Part shown: piece by piece, positions 46,391 to 56,530 of the stretch
How positions within the stretch are numbered: the first letter of the stretch is position 1
How the letters are laid out: the number at the start of each line of letters is the position of its first letter
NCBI GenBank assembly: GCA_021811275.1
Contig: JAJZPI010000005.1
Coordinates: 1-64,000 of the forward strand
Length of the DNA stretch: 64,000 nucleotides
Source: Deltaproteobacteria bacterium
Lineage (GTDB): Bacteria > Desulfobacterota > Desulfarculia > Desulfarculales > Desulfarculaceae
Direction: 5' to 3'
Program-made: the position numbers and the translations under genes
Notes under the pieces: model-generated
Told to the model about the DNA's origin: nothing
Database searches by the model: none
The model's input: the letters and a program-made list of their open reading frames with translations, nothing else

Positions 46391-47401
46391 TTAGAGGCCC
46401 TTTTCGGCCATGAGGGCGGCCAGGTCGGTGACCCGGCAGGAGTAGCCCCACTCGTTGTCGTACCAGGTGACGAGCTTCATGAGATCGTCGCCCAGGACCT
46501 GGGTGAACTCGATGTCGACGATGGATGAGTGGGCGTCGCCCTTGAAGTCGCTGGAGACCAGCGGTTCCTCCTCGCAGCCCATGATGCCATTCAGGGGGCC
46601 GGCGGCGGCTTTCTTGAGGGCCGCGCGCACTCCGTCGGTGGTGGTTTTCTTGGCCAGCTGCACGGTGAGGTCGACCACCGAGACGGTGGGGGTGGGCACG
46701 CGCAGGGCATAGCCGTCCAGGCGGCCCTTCATCTCGGGGATGACCAGGCCCACCGCCCGCGCCGCGCCGGTGGTGGTGGGGATGATGTTCATGGCCGCGG
46801 CCCGGGCCCGGCGCAGGTCCTTATGGGGCAGATCGAGGATGCGCTGGTCGTTGGTGTAGGAATGCACCGTGGTCATGAAACCCTTGATGATTTCGAAGTT
46901 GTCGTGGATGACCTTGGTGGGCGGGGCCAGGCAGTTGGTGGTGCAGGAGGCGTTGCTGACGATGTTGTGCTTTTTGGGGTTGTAGGTGTCGTGGTTGACG
47001 CCCAGCACGAAGGTGGCGTCGATCTCCTTGCCTGGGGCGCTCAGGATGACCTTCTTGGCCCCGGCCTCCAGGTGGGCCGCGGCCTTGGGGCCGGTAAGGA
47101 ACAGGCCGGTGCTCTCCACCACGATCTGCACTCCCAGGTCGTCCCAGGGAATTTGTTGGGGATCGCGGTAGGACAGGCTCTGCACCTCGGGGCCGTTGAC
47201 CACGATGGACTGCTCCCGGGCCTCGACCATGCCGGGGAAGCGGCCGTAGTTGGTGTCGTATTTGAAGAGATGGGCGTTGGTTTTCACGTCACCCAGGTCG
47301 TTGATCGCCGCCACCTCCAGGGTGTCGGGGTGCCTTTCCATGACGGCCTTCAAGACCTGGCGGCCGATGCGGCCGAAGCCGTTAATGCCTATGCGAACCA
47401 T
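46391..47401 (-). CDS. gap: Type I glyceraldehyde-3-phosphate dehydrogenase
   Basis: '[21 protein letters not shown]', catalytic '[21 protein letters not shown]', '[15 protein letters not shown]'. Confidence 0.97.
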   Translation of the reverse strand: MVRIGINGFGRIGRQVLKAVMERHPDTLEVAAINDLGDVKTNAHLFKYDTNYGRFPGMVEAREQSIVVNGPEVQSLSYRDPQQIPWDDLGVQIVVESTGLFLTGPKAAAHLEAGAKKVILSAPGKEIDATFVLGVNHDTYNPKKHNIVSNASCTTNCLAPPTKVIHDNFEIIKGFMTTVHSYTNDQRILDLPHKDLRRARAAAMNIIPTTTGAARAVGLVIPEMKGRLDGYALRVPTPTVSVVDLTVQLAKKTTTDGVRAALKKAAAGPLNGIMGCEEEPLVSSDFKGDAHSSIVDIEFTQVLGDDLMKLVTWYDNEWGYSCRVTDLAALMAEKGL

Positions 47402-47477
47402 GACGGCCTCCTGCTACGCCGTTCTGGCGGTTGGGTCGGACGGAAGCTCCACGCTGGCGGGGTCCCTCGCCCTCGCC

Positions 47478-48068
47478 CTAGTTGTCATCCAGGCGGTCGG
47501 TGTTGGCCACCAACAGGTCATAGTCCTTTTTGAGGGCCTGGTGCAGGCGGGCGTTGTCCAGGGCTATGGCGCTCAGGTTGGCCGCCGCCTCCAGGAATTT
47601 GATCTCGTCCTTGCCGAACTTGCGCACCTCGCCGGAGTAGACGCGCAGGACCCCCACCGCCTTCTTGCCCACCATCAGGGGCACCACCAGCACGGAGTGG
47701 ATGCCCTCGGCCTTGGCCCGCTCGCCGTACTGGAAGTCGGGGTCGGTCTGAGCGTCCTTCATGTAGACCGTTTCGCCCTTGAGCACTTTCTGGTCCAGGC
47801 CGCTTTCGCTGACCACGATGGGGCCCTTGTGCAGATAGCCCTTGGACAGGCCGCAGCTGGCCCCCATCAGCAGGCGCTTGCGCCTTGAGCCCAGCACGCG
47901 CAGGGCGCAGGCCTTGGCGTTCATGGCCTTGGCCACTTGGGTCACGATTTGTTTCAGGACCTGGCCGGGGTCGAGCGAGGCGTTGATTACCTTGGCCACG
48001 TCGTAGAGGGCGGAGAAATAATCCGGCTTCTTGGCTTGCATGTCGCCATCCCTCTGCCTGCCCGCCAT
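47478..48068 (-). CDS. GAF-domain protein
   Basis: 'SALYDVAKVINASLDPGQVLKQIVTQVAKAMNAKACALRVLG...VYMKDAQTDPDFQYGERAKAEGIHSVLVVPLMVGKKAVGVLRVYS'. Confidence 0.85.
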   Translation of the reverse strand: MAGRQRDGDMQAKKPDYFSALYDVAKVINASLDPGQVLKQIVTQVAKAMNAKACALRVLGSRRKRLLMGASCGLSKGYLHKGPIVVSESGLDQKVLKGETVYMKDAQTDPDFQYGERAKAEGIHSVLVVPLMVGKKAVGVLRVYSGEVRKFGKDEIKFLEAAANLSAIALDNARLHQALKKDYDLLVANTDRLDDN

Positions 48069-48183
48069 GCACGGCGGGGCTTTGGTGGATAAAGGGGCGG
48101 GGCGCTCACTTGGCCTTTATTATACCCGGGTGGTGACGGGAAAAAACAAAAACCCCGGGCAGGGCCAGCCATGACGGACGGGC

Positions 48184-49590
48184 CTACTTGAATTCCTGTT
48201 TGTTCAGGCCGAACTTGGTCATGAGCTTGTGCAGCTGGCGGGTGGTGATGCCGGCCTGGGCCGCGCTGGCGTTGATGCGTCCCTTGTTAACTGCCAGGAG
48301 CTCGCGCAGGTATTCCCGCTCCAGGCGCTCCACCGCCCGGCGGCGGGCTTCGCCCAGAGTCAGGCGCAGGTCTGCGGTGAACCTCTCCCCCCGGACCTCG
48401 CCCTGGAAGAGGTCGCTGGGGAAGCCTTCGCGGGTCAGCACGTTGGATTTTTCCAGGATATAGGCCCGTTCGATGAGGTTTTCCATCTCGCGGATGTTGC
48501 CGGGCCAGGGATAGGCCTCGAAGGCATCCATGACCTCCGGGTGCACCTCGGCGATGTTCTTGCCGTAGAACTTGTTAAGGCGCGCCAGAAAGAGGTCTGC
48601 GAACAGGTGGATGTCTTCCGTGCGCTCGCGCAGGGGGGGAATCTCGATGGGAAAGACGTTGAGCCGGTAGTAGAGGTCGCTGCGGAAGCGGCCGTCCTTT
48701 ACCATGCGGGTGAGATCCACGTTGGTGGCGGCGATGATGCGCACGTCCACCGCGATGTCCTTTTCACTGCCCACCCGCTGGATGGTCTTGTCCTGCAATA
48801 CCTGCAACAGCTTGATCTGGGCGGGGGGGGTCACGGTGCCCACCTCGTCCAAAAAGATGGTGCCTCCGTCGGCTATCTCGAACTTGCCCAGCTTGCGCCG
48901 CACGGCTCCGGTGAAGGCCCCTTTCTCATGGCCGAAAAGCTCGCTTTCCAAAAGAGTGTCGGGAATGGCCCCGCAGTGGACGCTGATGAACTGGTGGCCC
49001 TTGCGGTTGCTGTGGCGGTGGATGAGCTTGGCCAGCACGCCCTTGCCGGTGCCGGTGTCTCCCGCCAGGAGTACCGTGCTCTTGGTGGGGGCCACGGAGC
49101 GCACCTTCTCGAAGACCTTCTGCATGAGCGGGCTTTTGGTGCGCACCAGCTCCAGCGAGTCCTCCTGCCAGAAGGTGTCGCGCAGGTACTGCAGCTCCGA
49201 CTGCACTCTCAAGGACTGCTCGATGGTCTCCTTGACGTGGCGGACCTCGGAGGGGTCGATGGGGTAGGTGAGGTAGTCGCTGGCGCCGGCGCGCACGGCG
49301 TTGACGGCGTTGCGGATCATGGCCGGGCTGCTCATGACCACGACCTGGGCGCTGTGGAAATTGTCGCGCAGGGTCTGCACGGCCTCCTTGTAGTCGGCGC
49401 GGCCGTCAACCATGGCCGCCTCGCCCAGAAGCCCCACATCAACGAAAAGGTAGTCGAAACGCCGGGCCTTGGGCAGGCCCCAGAGGGCGGCGTGGCTGGC
49501 CGCCACCTCCACTCCGTATTGTCCATCGAAGCAAGAGCGGATGGTCTTCTGCACCTCCGGCTCTCTGGCTACGATCAATACTCGGTTCAT
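48184..49590 (-). CDS. Sigma-54-dependent response-regulator-like EBP with atypical receiver
   Basis: Start [15 protein letters not shown] at 49590 (track start 49608); AAA+ '[18 protein letters not shown]', '[35 protein letters not shown]'; Fis-like C-terminus. Confidence 0.92.
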   Translation of the reverse strand: MNRVLIVAREPEVQKTIRSCFDGQYGVEVAASHAALWGLPKARRFDYLFVDVGLLGEAAMVDGRADYKEAVQTLRDNFHSAQVVVMSSPAMIRNAVNAVRAGASDYLTYPIDPSEVRHVKETIEQSLRVQSELQYLRDTFWQEDSLELVRTKSPLMQKVFEKVRSVAPTKSTVLLAGDTGTGKGVLAKLIHRHSNRKGHQFISVHCGAIPDTLLESELFGHEKGAFTGAVRRKLGKFEIADGGTIFLDEVGTVTPPAQIKLLQVLQDKTIQRVGSEKDIAVDVRIIAATNVDLTRMVKDGRFRSDLYYRLNVFPIEIPPLRERTEDIHLFADLFLARLNKFYGKNIAEVHPEVMDAFEAYPWPGNIREMENLIERAYILEKSNVLTREGFPSDLFQGEVRGERFTADLRLTLGEARRRAVERLEREYLRELLAVNKGRINASAAQAGITTRQLHKLMTKFGLNKQEFK

Positions 49591-49767
49591 CGGGGATGCT
49601 CCCGTCAAACGCCCCCGCCAGGCTCGGTGCGGCTTGTTTTCGGCCTCATTATATCATCAGCGCCGATTCAGAAAAATCCATCGGCCTTAGTTCTTGGCAG
49701 GGGGGCGGCGATAGGCTAAAAATGAAACCGCGGCGCATGGGCGGCGCGGGAAGGAGGGGGTTGGCGC

Positions 49768-51948
49768 TTGACCCAGGAGAAGGACCAGGAGCTGCTTTCA
49801 TTGGCCGGCCTGGCCGCCATGGTCCTCCTGGCGGCCTTCCTTGTCCTGCCCTCGCGCATGGAGCTCATGTTCGACGGACTTCCCTGGTCCCACCGGTCCG
49901 AGTTTTGGGTGGCGGCCGGCGTGCTGCCCCTGCTGGCGATCCTGGACCGCTCCTACCTGAACCAGCGGTTGCCTTATCTCGCGCTGGCCCTGCTGGTGGT
50001 GCTGAAACTGGTCATGTCCATCATGGCCCCGGCCGGCGGTTGGGAGGTGCGGGTCTACGCCACCCCCCGCGCCGTGCAGGAAGGCCAGTGGGAGCGCACC
50101 TACTCCACCTTCTGGCGACCCGGCTTGAGCGAACTCCTGGACAGGCCCTGGAGCAACGCCCGCGAGTTTCCCATCGAGTGGATGAACCGGGGGCCCACGC
50201 CGCCGCCGGGCGGTTTCTGGCTGGGCGTGGAGTTCCAGGGCATGGCGCGGGTGCCCGAAGGCGCGGGATTGGCGGTGGTGGCCTCGGGCCTGGAGGGGGG
50301 CTCGGTGAAGGGTTATGACGTCTCCGGGGGATTTCGCGAGGCGCCGCTGGTGCCCGGGCTAGCCGAGGCCTCGCGTCTGGATCCCGCCGCCCTGCCCGGC
50401 GGGGCCTTCAAGGTCGAGGGCCGTCTGCGCTACGGTCCCGGCAACTGGTCGCTGGTGCCGGTGCTGGTCTGGCCCGGGGGCAGGGTGGAACCCGCTTTCC
50501 AGCAAGGCGTGCTCTGGCGCAACCAGTCAGGGCTGACCATTTCCTCCGGCAGGCTTGAGGTATGGCTGGCCCTGGCCAAGGCCATCAACTACGGCTTCCT
50601 GGCCTGGCTGACGGGCTGGGCGTTCTGGGCCTTGGGGGCGCTCTGGCGGCGGCGGATCGTTGACGCCTGGCTCGTGCTTCTGATGGCCTTGACCGCGGGG
50701 CTGCCCCACCTGCTGGTCAGGCATATCTCCGACCCCGTCCATCTGCTGCCCCTGGCAGCGGCGGCGGTGCTGGCCAGCGCCGGCCTGGCCCTGGACGCCG
50801 GGCTGCGGCCGGCGGCCTGGGCCCCTCGGGCCGGCCGCCCGGGGCTGACGGTGCTGGCGGTGCTGGGGCCCGGAGTGCTGGCTTGGTTCCTCTGGCTCTA
50901 TGGCTCCGAGGCCGGGGCCATGACCTTCTACAGCCAAGGCGACGACTGGCTGACCTACCAGAACCTGGCCCGGCGCATATTCCTCACCCGCGACTGGCTG
51001 GACGCGGCCGACGGCGTCTGGCACATGCAGCCCATCTACCGCTACGTGGTGGGAGCGCTGCACACCCTTTTCGGCCAGTCGGCGGCGGCCCAGAACCTCC
51101 TGGACGTGTGGTCGGCCCTGGGCACCGCCGCCGTGACCACGGCGGTGGCTCGGCTTTTAGGCCTGGGGACCTGGCCGGCGCTCTTGGCCGGCTTTCTCTT
51201 TCTGGCCCCGGAGCTGCTCGGACCATTCCGATATCACCTGGGCCGGGGACTGCAGGAACATCTGGGCATGTTTGCGGTGATAGCCACGGCCTGGGCGGTG
51301 CTGCGCGCGGGCACCAAGGGCTTCTGGGGGGCCTTGTTGGCCGGGGGAGCGGCGGTGCTTGCCTTCTGGGTGCGTCAGGACCACCTGGGAGTGCTGGCTA
51401 GCCTGGGGTTGTTCTGCCTGGAACCTGGCCAGGGTGGAACGGCCACGGCCTGGCGGACCTTTTGGATGAGCTTCGGTGAAAAATGGCGCTGGCTGGCCGT
51501 CTATCTGGGAGTTTTGGGAGCGGGGGCGCTGTTGGTTGCCTTACACAACTGGTGGTTCGGCGGGCTCTTCACCCTGATCGCCCCCGGCAACCTGAACTTC
51601 CTGAATATCCACACCTGGGACGGCCGGGCCTGGAACTACTACGTGCTGTTGGCGGCCAGCGAGGGTCAGCCTTCCTGGACGGCTTGGCTGCTGGTGCCGG
51701 GGACGCTTTTGGGGCTTCTGACCCTGGTTTGGCGGCCCGGAGAACTGAGGCGCTATCCCCTGGCCCTGGGGATGAGCCTGGCCGGCCTGCTCGCGCCCTA
51801 CCTGTACGTGAAGGTCTCGGCCTATCCGCCGCGCTTCAGCCTGCACCTGCTGCCCCTGGCCGCCTTGTCCCTGGCTTTGGGGTTGGGGCTGCTCATTGAA
51901 CGGAGGCTGGGACGCAGGCGGGTGGAGAAGCCGCCTACAGGGACCTGA
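49768..51948 (+). CDS. Polytopic membrane protein, GT-C-like
   Basis: 726 aa, TTG start; many hydrophobic helices plus an N-terminal extracytoplasmic beta-rich region; 'QGDDWLTYQNLARRIFLTRDWLDAADGVWHMQPIYRYVVGALHTLFG'. Confidence 0.6.
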   Translation: MTQEKDQELLSLAGLAAMVLLAAFLVLPSRMELMFDGLPWSHRSEFWVAAGVLPLLAILDRSYLNQRLPYLALALLVVLKLVMSIMAPAGGWEVRVYATPRAVQEGQWERTYSTFWRPGLSELLDRPWSNAREFPIEWMNRGPTPPPGGFWLGVEFQGMARVPEGAGLAVVASGLEGGSVKGYDVSGGFREAPLVPGLAEASRLDPAALPGGAFKVEGRLRYGPGNWSLVPVLVWPGGRVEPAFQQGVLWRNQSGLTISSGRLEVWLALAKAINYGFLAWLTGWAFWALGALWRRRIVDAWLVLLMALTAGLPHLLVRHISDPVHLLPLAAAAVLASAGLALDAGLRPAAWAPRAGRPGLTVLAVLGPGVLAWFLWLYGSEAGAMTFYSQGDDWLTYQNLARRIFLTRDWLDAADGVWHMQPIYRYVVGALHTLFGQSAAAQNLLDVWSALGTAAVTTAVARLLGLGTWPALLAGFLFLAPELLGPFRYHLGRGLQEHLGMFAVIATAWAVLRAGTKGFWGALLAGGAAVLAFWVRQDHLGVLASLGLFCLEPGQGGTATAWRTFWMSFGEKWRWLAVYLGVLGAGALLVALHNWWFGGLFTLIAPGNLNFLNIHTWDGRAWNYYVLLAASEGQPSWTAWLLVPGTLLGLLTLVWRPGELRRYPLALGMSLAGLLAPYLYVKVSAYPPRFSLHLLPLAALSLALGLGLLIERRLGRRRVEKPPTGT

Positions 51949-53338
51949 GCACCCTCTCGGCCGCCTCGTGGCCCATCTTGAAGGCCACGTGGGCGTTGAC
52001 GTACTGGAAGCGCCCCTGGCGTCCGGCGCTGGCCAGGTTGGGCAGGTCCTCCATGGCCTTCAGACAGCGGGCCAGATTCTCTTCGTAATCCAGCAAATAG
52101 ACTGGATAGGCGTGGGCCGAGCGGTAGACGTGGGTCTCCACCACCTCATCGGGCTCCAGCAGCCCCTCCGCCCGCAGCTCCCCCAGCACGCTTGACGCCG
52201 CGAAGGCCTCGTCGGTCCAGGGGCGTTCATGTTGCTCGCAGGCGATCTCCGCCACCAGCACGGTGTGTCCCGGCGGGTCGATCTCGATGCCGAACTGGCC
52301 GAGGTCGGAGACGCGGTTGAAGCTGTGCTCGCGGAAGTACATGAAGGAGGCGGGCAGCACCCGCTGGCGGCGCACCAGGAAACCCACGAAGACCGAGGGC
52401 CGGAAGCGCAGGCGCCGGGCGGCCTGGACAGCCTCCATCGGCGCGGGCGGTTCCAGCATGGCTAGGGCCAGGTTCACCGGCAGGGTGCTCACCGCGCCGG
52501 CGCAGGCCAGGGTATGCTCCTGGCCGTCTTGGCGATAGCGCACCGCGCGCACCCGGCCGTCCCGGCACTCGATGCCCCGGACCTCGGCCCCAAGGAGGAA
52601 CTCGCCGCCCCGGCGCTCCACCTCCGCGGCCATGCGGTCGGTGATGAGCGAGAAGCCGCGGGGGGTGGAATAGAAGGTCCCGTCGAGGGTTTCCACGAAG
52701 CCATCGGTAGTCGAGGGTGGCTGCTTGGACCCGGTGAGCTTGCGCGCCAGCCCCCCCAGGAACTCCATGATCTGCATGCGGGGTATGCGCTGGCGGGCGA
52801 AATCCGGCGAGAAGGCCGCCGGGCCTATGCCCCATACCCGCTCGATGTAGCTCTTGAAGAACACCTCGTAGAGCACTTGGCCGTAGTAGCGCTGAAGCAC
52901 GGTCTCGGAGTTTTCCCGCGCCGGCCTTGCCAGGCGGTCGGCCAGGGAGTGCCAGGCCCAGCTCAGGCCGGCCCGGGCCACCGTGGCCAGAGGCAGCTTG
53001 GTCACCACGTCGGTCATGGCCAGGGGGAAGTCGAAGTATGACCCGCTGAACTTGATCTTGATGGTGCGGTGGTAGACGGTCAGGGCCTCGCCCACCAGGC
53101 CTCGCACGTAGGCCATGATGGCCGGATCGTTGGTGTGGAACATGTGGGGGCCGTACTCGTAGACGTTGCCGCCGATACGTACCCCGCCGGCCAGGCCGCC
53201 GGGATGGCCGGCCATCTCCAGCGCCACCACCGGCAGGCCCCGTTCCAAAAGGCGGCGGGCGGCGGCCAGGCCGGCGCAACCCGCGCCCAGCACGGCCACG
53301 GGCTCGGTGGGGGATAGGCTTGTGCGCGGGTCTCTCAT
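51935..53338 (-). CDS. FAD-dependent oxidoreductase (UDP-galactopyranose mutase/protoporphyrinogen oxidase-like)
   Basis: 'VAVLGAGCAGLAAARRLLERGLPVVALEMAGHPGGLAGGVRIGGNVYEYGPHMFHTNDPAIMAYV'. Confidence 0.8.
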   Translation of the reverse strand: MRDPRTSLSPTEPVAVLGAGCAGLAAARRLLERGLPVVALEMAGHPGGLAGGVRIGGNVYEYGPHMFHTNDPAIMAYVRGLVGEALTVYHRTIKIKFSGSYFDFPLAMTDVVTKLPLATVARAGLSWAWHSLADRLARPARENSETVLQRYYGQVLYEVFFKSYIERVWGIGPAAFSPDFARQRIPRMQIMEFLGGLARKLTGSKQPPSTTDGFVETLDGTFYSTPRGFSLITDRMAAEVERRGGEFLLGAEVRGIECRDGRVRAVRYRQDGQEHTLACAGAVSTLPVNLALAMLEPPAPMEAVQAARRLRFRPSVFVGFLVRRQRVLPASFMYFREHSFNRVSDLGQFGIEIDPPGHTVLVAEIACEQHERPWTDEAFAASSVLGELRAEGLLEPDEVVETHVYRSAHAYPVYLLDYEENLARCLKAMEDLPNLASAGRQGRFQYVNAHVAFKMGHEAAERVLRSL

Positions 53339-53366
53339 GTTAAGCCCAGTCGGCCTTTGCGCGGGG

Positions 53367-54107
53367 TCAGAGGGAGGCGTCGGGGGGAGTGGTTTTCTCG
53401 ATCACCAGCGCCAGGTTGCTGGTCAGCCCCAGGAAGCGGTTGCGCATCAGCCGCGCCCGGAGGCTGCCAGCGCGGCCCGCGTCGCCCGAGGGGAGCATAC
53501 CCATCAGCTGGCGGGCGGTCAACAGGTTGAGGTTCTCCTCGCGGGCGTAGAAGCCGTAGCCCAGGCGGTTCAGCAACGCGCGGAAGATATCCGGCGGCAG
53601 CCAATGCAAAAGCGGCAGTCGGGTGTGCAGCTCCAGGGGGAACCAGCGGTTGGGGGTGGCCAGAAAACAGCGCCGCGACACCCTCACCAGCTCGCGCAGG
53701 AAGCGCCCTTGGTTTTGGCGCGAGCCCACGTGCTCGATTACGGCGTTGCTGAAGCCCAGGTCGAATTGGTCATCGGCGAAGGGCAGGTGGGCGCCCGGCT
53801 CCACCCGTTGGAAGCGCAGCCCCGGATAACGGCCCTCCAGGAAAGAGCAGTCCTCGGTGCCCACCGCCAGGATTCGCTCCGGCCAGGGATAGAGGCACTC
53901 CAGCACGTTCTCCATGGGCTCGGGCAGGGCGGCGGTGCCCAGATCCAGCAGGCTTTCCCCCGGCCCGGGCCGCAGCTGGTTCATGAACATCTCCACCAGC
54001 CGTCGCCGGGGGCGGTGCTGGAGGTTCCATATGAAGGCGAAGTTGAGGGCGCGCTTGTAATAGCGCTGGTCGCCTTGGCTGCCTGGGTTGATGCTCGCCG
54101 CCGCCAT
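53367..54107 (-). CDS. Class I SAM-dependent methyltransferase
   Basis: Start MAAASINPGSQGDQRYYKRALNFAF at 54107; 'GESLLDLGTAALPEPMENVLECLYPWPERILAVGTED', 'LPFADDQFDLGFSNAVIEHVG'. Confidence 0.8.
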   Translation of the reverse strand: MAAASINPGSQGDQRYYKRALNFAFIWNLQHRPRRRLVEMFMNQLRPGPGESLLDLGTAALPEPMENVLECLYPWPERILAVGTEDCSFLEGRYPGLRFQRVEPGAHLPFADDQFDLGFSNAVIEHVGSRQNQGRFLRELVRVSRRCFLATPNRWFPLELHTRLPLLHWLPPDIFRALLNRLGYGFYAREENLNLLTARQLMGMLPSGDAGRAGSLRARLMRNRFLGLTSNLALVIEKTTPPDASL

Positions 54108-54112
54108 GGACC

Positions 54113-55222
54113 CTAGAGCAGCTTCCCCAACGCCCGCACCTCCTCCACCACCTTCCCCGCCTGCTTCCAGCTCAGGTTGGGGTGCAGTGGCAGGTTTAGC
54201 CCCTCCTCGTTGAGCCGCTCGCTTACCGGCAGCTTGGCGTCGCTTCCGTAGACGGGGTAAAGGTGCAGGGGGTGATAGCGCAGGGTGGTGTAGATGCCGC
54301 GCTGATACAACTCCTTGGCCAGGCGGTCCCGCTTGCCCGCGGGAAGGCGCACGAAGTAGGTGAAATAGGAGTGGCGCTCGTCGGCCAGGGGCTCGACCGG
54401 ACGCACCAGCCAGTCCAGGTCGGCGAACTCCCGCTGATAGGCGTCCCATATACGCTTGCGCCAGGCCTGGAGCTCGTCGAGCTTCTTGAGCTGTGCCAGG
54501 CCGATGGAGGCCATGATATCGTTGGGCAGGAATTTGGGCATGACCTGGCCCACCTGGTATTCCCACCAGCGCTCCTTGTCGGCCGAGGCTTGGAAGCCGC
54601 TCTTGGCGATGCCGCAATAACGCCAGGCCCGAGCCCGCGCCACCGCCTCGGGATCGCGGGCGGTAACGCCCCCGCCTTCGCCCATGGCCAGGTTCTTGAC
54701 CGCGTCGAAGCTGTAGATGCCCACCTGGCCCATGCCGCCGCAGGGCTGGTCTCCCAGGCGCGAGTCCACGGCGTGGGCCGCGTCTTCGATCACCGGAAGG
54801 CCCAGGGCCAGCACCTCGTCCATGCGCACCGGCTTGCCGGCGTAGTGCACCACCATCACCGCGCAGGTCTTGGGGCCGATGCAGGGGGCGATGGTGGCCG
54901 CGCTGACGTTCAGGGTGTCCATCTCCACGTCGCAGAAGACCGGACGGCAGCCCGCCAGCAGCACGGCGTGAGCGCAGGCGATCCAGGTGAAGGCCGGCAG
55001 TATGACCTCGCCCCCGGCCGGCAGGTCCAGGAGCTTGCACGCCATGACCAGGCTGTTGGAGCCGCTGTCCAGGAGCGCGAAGTCCTTGAGACCGAGGCGC
55101 TGGGCGAAGGCCTTTTCAAAGGCGCCTGTCTTGGGACCGATGCCCATCCACTGGCCTTCCAGGCTGGAGCGTATTTCCTCCAACTCCTCCTGGCCCACCT
55201 TGGAACCGAAAACCGATATCAT
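54113..55222 (-). CDS. DegT/DnrJ/EryC1/StrS family sugar aminotransferase
   Basis: 'SLEGQWMGIGPKTGAFEKAFAQRLG', 'GEVILPAFTWIACAHAVLLAGCRPVFCDVEMDTLNV', 'VIEDAAHAVDS', 'YSFDAVKNLAMGEGG'. Confidence 0.93.
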   Translation of the reverse strand: MISVFGSKVGQEELEEIRSSLEGQWMGIGPKTGAFEKAFAQRLGLKDFALLDSGSNSLVMACKLLDLPAGGEVILPAFTWIACAHAVLLAGCRPVFCDVEMDTLNVSAATIAPCIGPKTCAVMVVHYAGKPVRMDEVLALGLPVIEDAAHAVDSRLGDQPCGGMGQVGIYSFDAVKNLAMGEGGGVTARDPEAVARARAWRYCGIAKSGFQASADKERWWEYQVGQVMPKFLPNDIMASIGLAQLKKLDELQAWRKRIWDAYQREFADLDWLVRPVEPLADERHSYFTYFVRLPAGKRDRLAKELYQRGIYTTLRYHPLHLYPVYGSDAKLPVSERLNEEGLNLPLHPNLSWKQAGKVVEEVRALGKLL

Positions 55223-55229
55223 GCCTATC

Positions 55230-55784
55230 CTAGTCTCCGCTGATTATTATGTAGGACCTGGGGGTGAACGCTGCCCGGTCCAAGTTCAGCAGGAAGTGGT
55301 CGTCGAACTCCCGCTCCACCACGAAGCCGTTTTTCACATACCAGCCCAGGGCCGGGTTGCCGGTGATCACCCGGGCCACGATGTCGGCGCGGCCCTCGGC
55401 CAGCAGGTGGCTCAGCAGAAGCCGCAGTGCCCTGGACATCAGGCCGTCGCCGCGCCGGGGCTCCTCGCCCCGGATGATGTTGTAGAGGTCGGCCCGGCCC
55501 TGCCAGAGCCGCCAGCCCAGGCAGCCGGCGGGGCGGCCCTCCCGCACCACCATGAACATCCAGTCATCGAAGCGCTCGCCGTAACCGGCGAACCACCGTC
55601 CCTGCATTTGCGGCGTGATTATATCCTGGTGAAAGAAGGAATGCCGATGCAAATTCTTCCACCCGCGCAGGAACTCCTGGTCCTCCTGGGCGATGGAACG
55701 CAGATACATGTCCTCCGGAGGCTCCGGGCGCAGGGCCAGGTCCGGTTTGCGCGCCGGAGGGGCCGGGGAGGGCGTATTTGTCAT
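55230..55784 (-). CDS. GNAT family N-acetyltransferase
   Basis: 184 aa; 'RRGDGLMSRALRLLLSHLLAEGRADIVARVITGNPALGWYVKNGFVVE'. Confidence 0.75.
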   Translation of the reverse strand: MTNTPSPAPPARKPDLALRPEPPEDMYLRSIAQEDQEFLRGWKNLHRHSFFHQDIITPQMQGRWFAGYGERFDDWMFMVVREGRPAGCLGWRLWQGRADLYNIIRGEEPRRGDGLMSRALRLLLSHLLAEGRADIVARVITGNPALGWYVKNGFVVEREFDDHFLLNLDRAAFTPRSYIIISGD

Positions 55785-55930
55785 TGCGGCGGGCCTCCTT
55801 AGCCTCGCGGGAGAGTATTATGGTACTCTATTTCCCGCTAAATTGGTCCCCCAATGCATGGGGGGCCTGGTCTGCCAATCCTTCCCGCCCTCCGGCCCGC
55901 CGGGGGGCGGCTCCGGGCCAAGGTGGGTTC

Positions 55931-56530
55931 ATGAGTTTCACGGTCCGCGACTGCCAATTTTTGACATCGGCCGTGCAGCCGGCCCACTACCCTCCGCCCG
56001 GCCCGCCGGAGATGGCCTTCGCCGGGCGATCCAACGTGGGTAAGTCCTCGATGCTGCGCGCACTTTTGGGGCGCAAGAAGATGGTGCGGGTTTCTTCCCG
56101 GCCTGGCTGCACCCAGCAGATCAACTTTTTCAGCTTAAACGACGACCAGATGCGGCTGGTGGACCTGCCGGGCTACGGCTTCGCCCAGGTTCCCCTGGAG
56201 GTCAAGGCCACCTGGGGGCGGATGATCGAGGGTTACCTTATCGGCCGGCCCACCTTGAAGGGCGTGGTGGTTATTCTGGACATCCGCCGCGACCCCAGCG
56301 GCGAGGACCTGGCCCTTTTGAACTGGCTCCAGTCCCACGGCATTCCCATCCTGGCCACCGTGACCAAGGCCGACAAGCTTTCCCGCAACCAGGCCAACTC
56401 GCGCCTGGCCAAGCTCAAGCCCCTGCTGGCGCCCTTCGACCGCGCGCCCGTGGCCTTCTCGGCCGAGACCGGCCAGGGCCGCGACCTGATCTGGCAGCGG
56501 CTGCGCGGAATGATGGGGCTCCTGGATTGA
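55931..56530 (+). CDS. engB: Ribosome biogenesis GTPase YihA/YsxC (EngB)
   Basis: 'PEMAFAGRSNVGKSSMLRALLGRKKMVRVSSRPGCTQQINFFSLNDDQMRLVDLPGYGFAQV', 'TKADKLS'. Confidence 0.95.
   Translation: MSFTVRDCQFLTSAVQPAHYPPPGPPEMAFAGRSNVGKSSMLRALLGRKKMVRVSSRPGCTQQINFFSLNDDQMRLVDLPGYGFAQVPLEVKATWGRMIEGYLIGRPTLKGVVVILDIRRDPSGEDLALLNWLQSHGIPILATVTKADKLSRNQANSRLAKLKPLLAPFDRAPVAFSAETGQGRDLIWQRLRGMMGLLD

Noticed and set aside
54108-55040. Apparent 557-aa fusion (53367..55040) with a methyltransferase C-terminus
   Set aside because: The first half is an out-of-frame reading of the DegT aminotransferase gene; the real methyltransferase starts at 54107.
55812-55829. AGAGTA-TTATGG-TACTCT inverted repeat between the GNAT and engB genes
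   Set aside because: Short 6-bp arms; chance occurrence in a divergent promoter region cannot be excluded.
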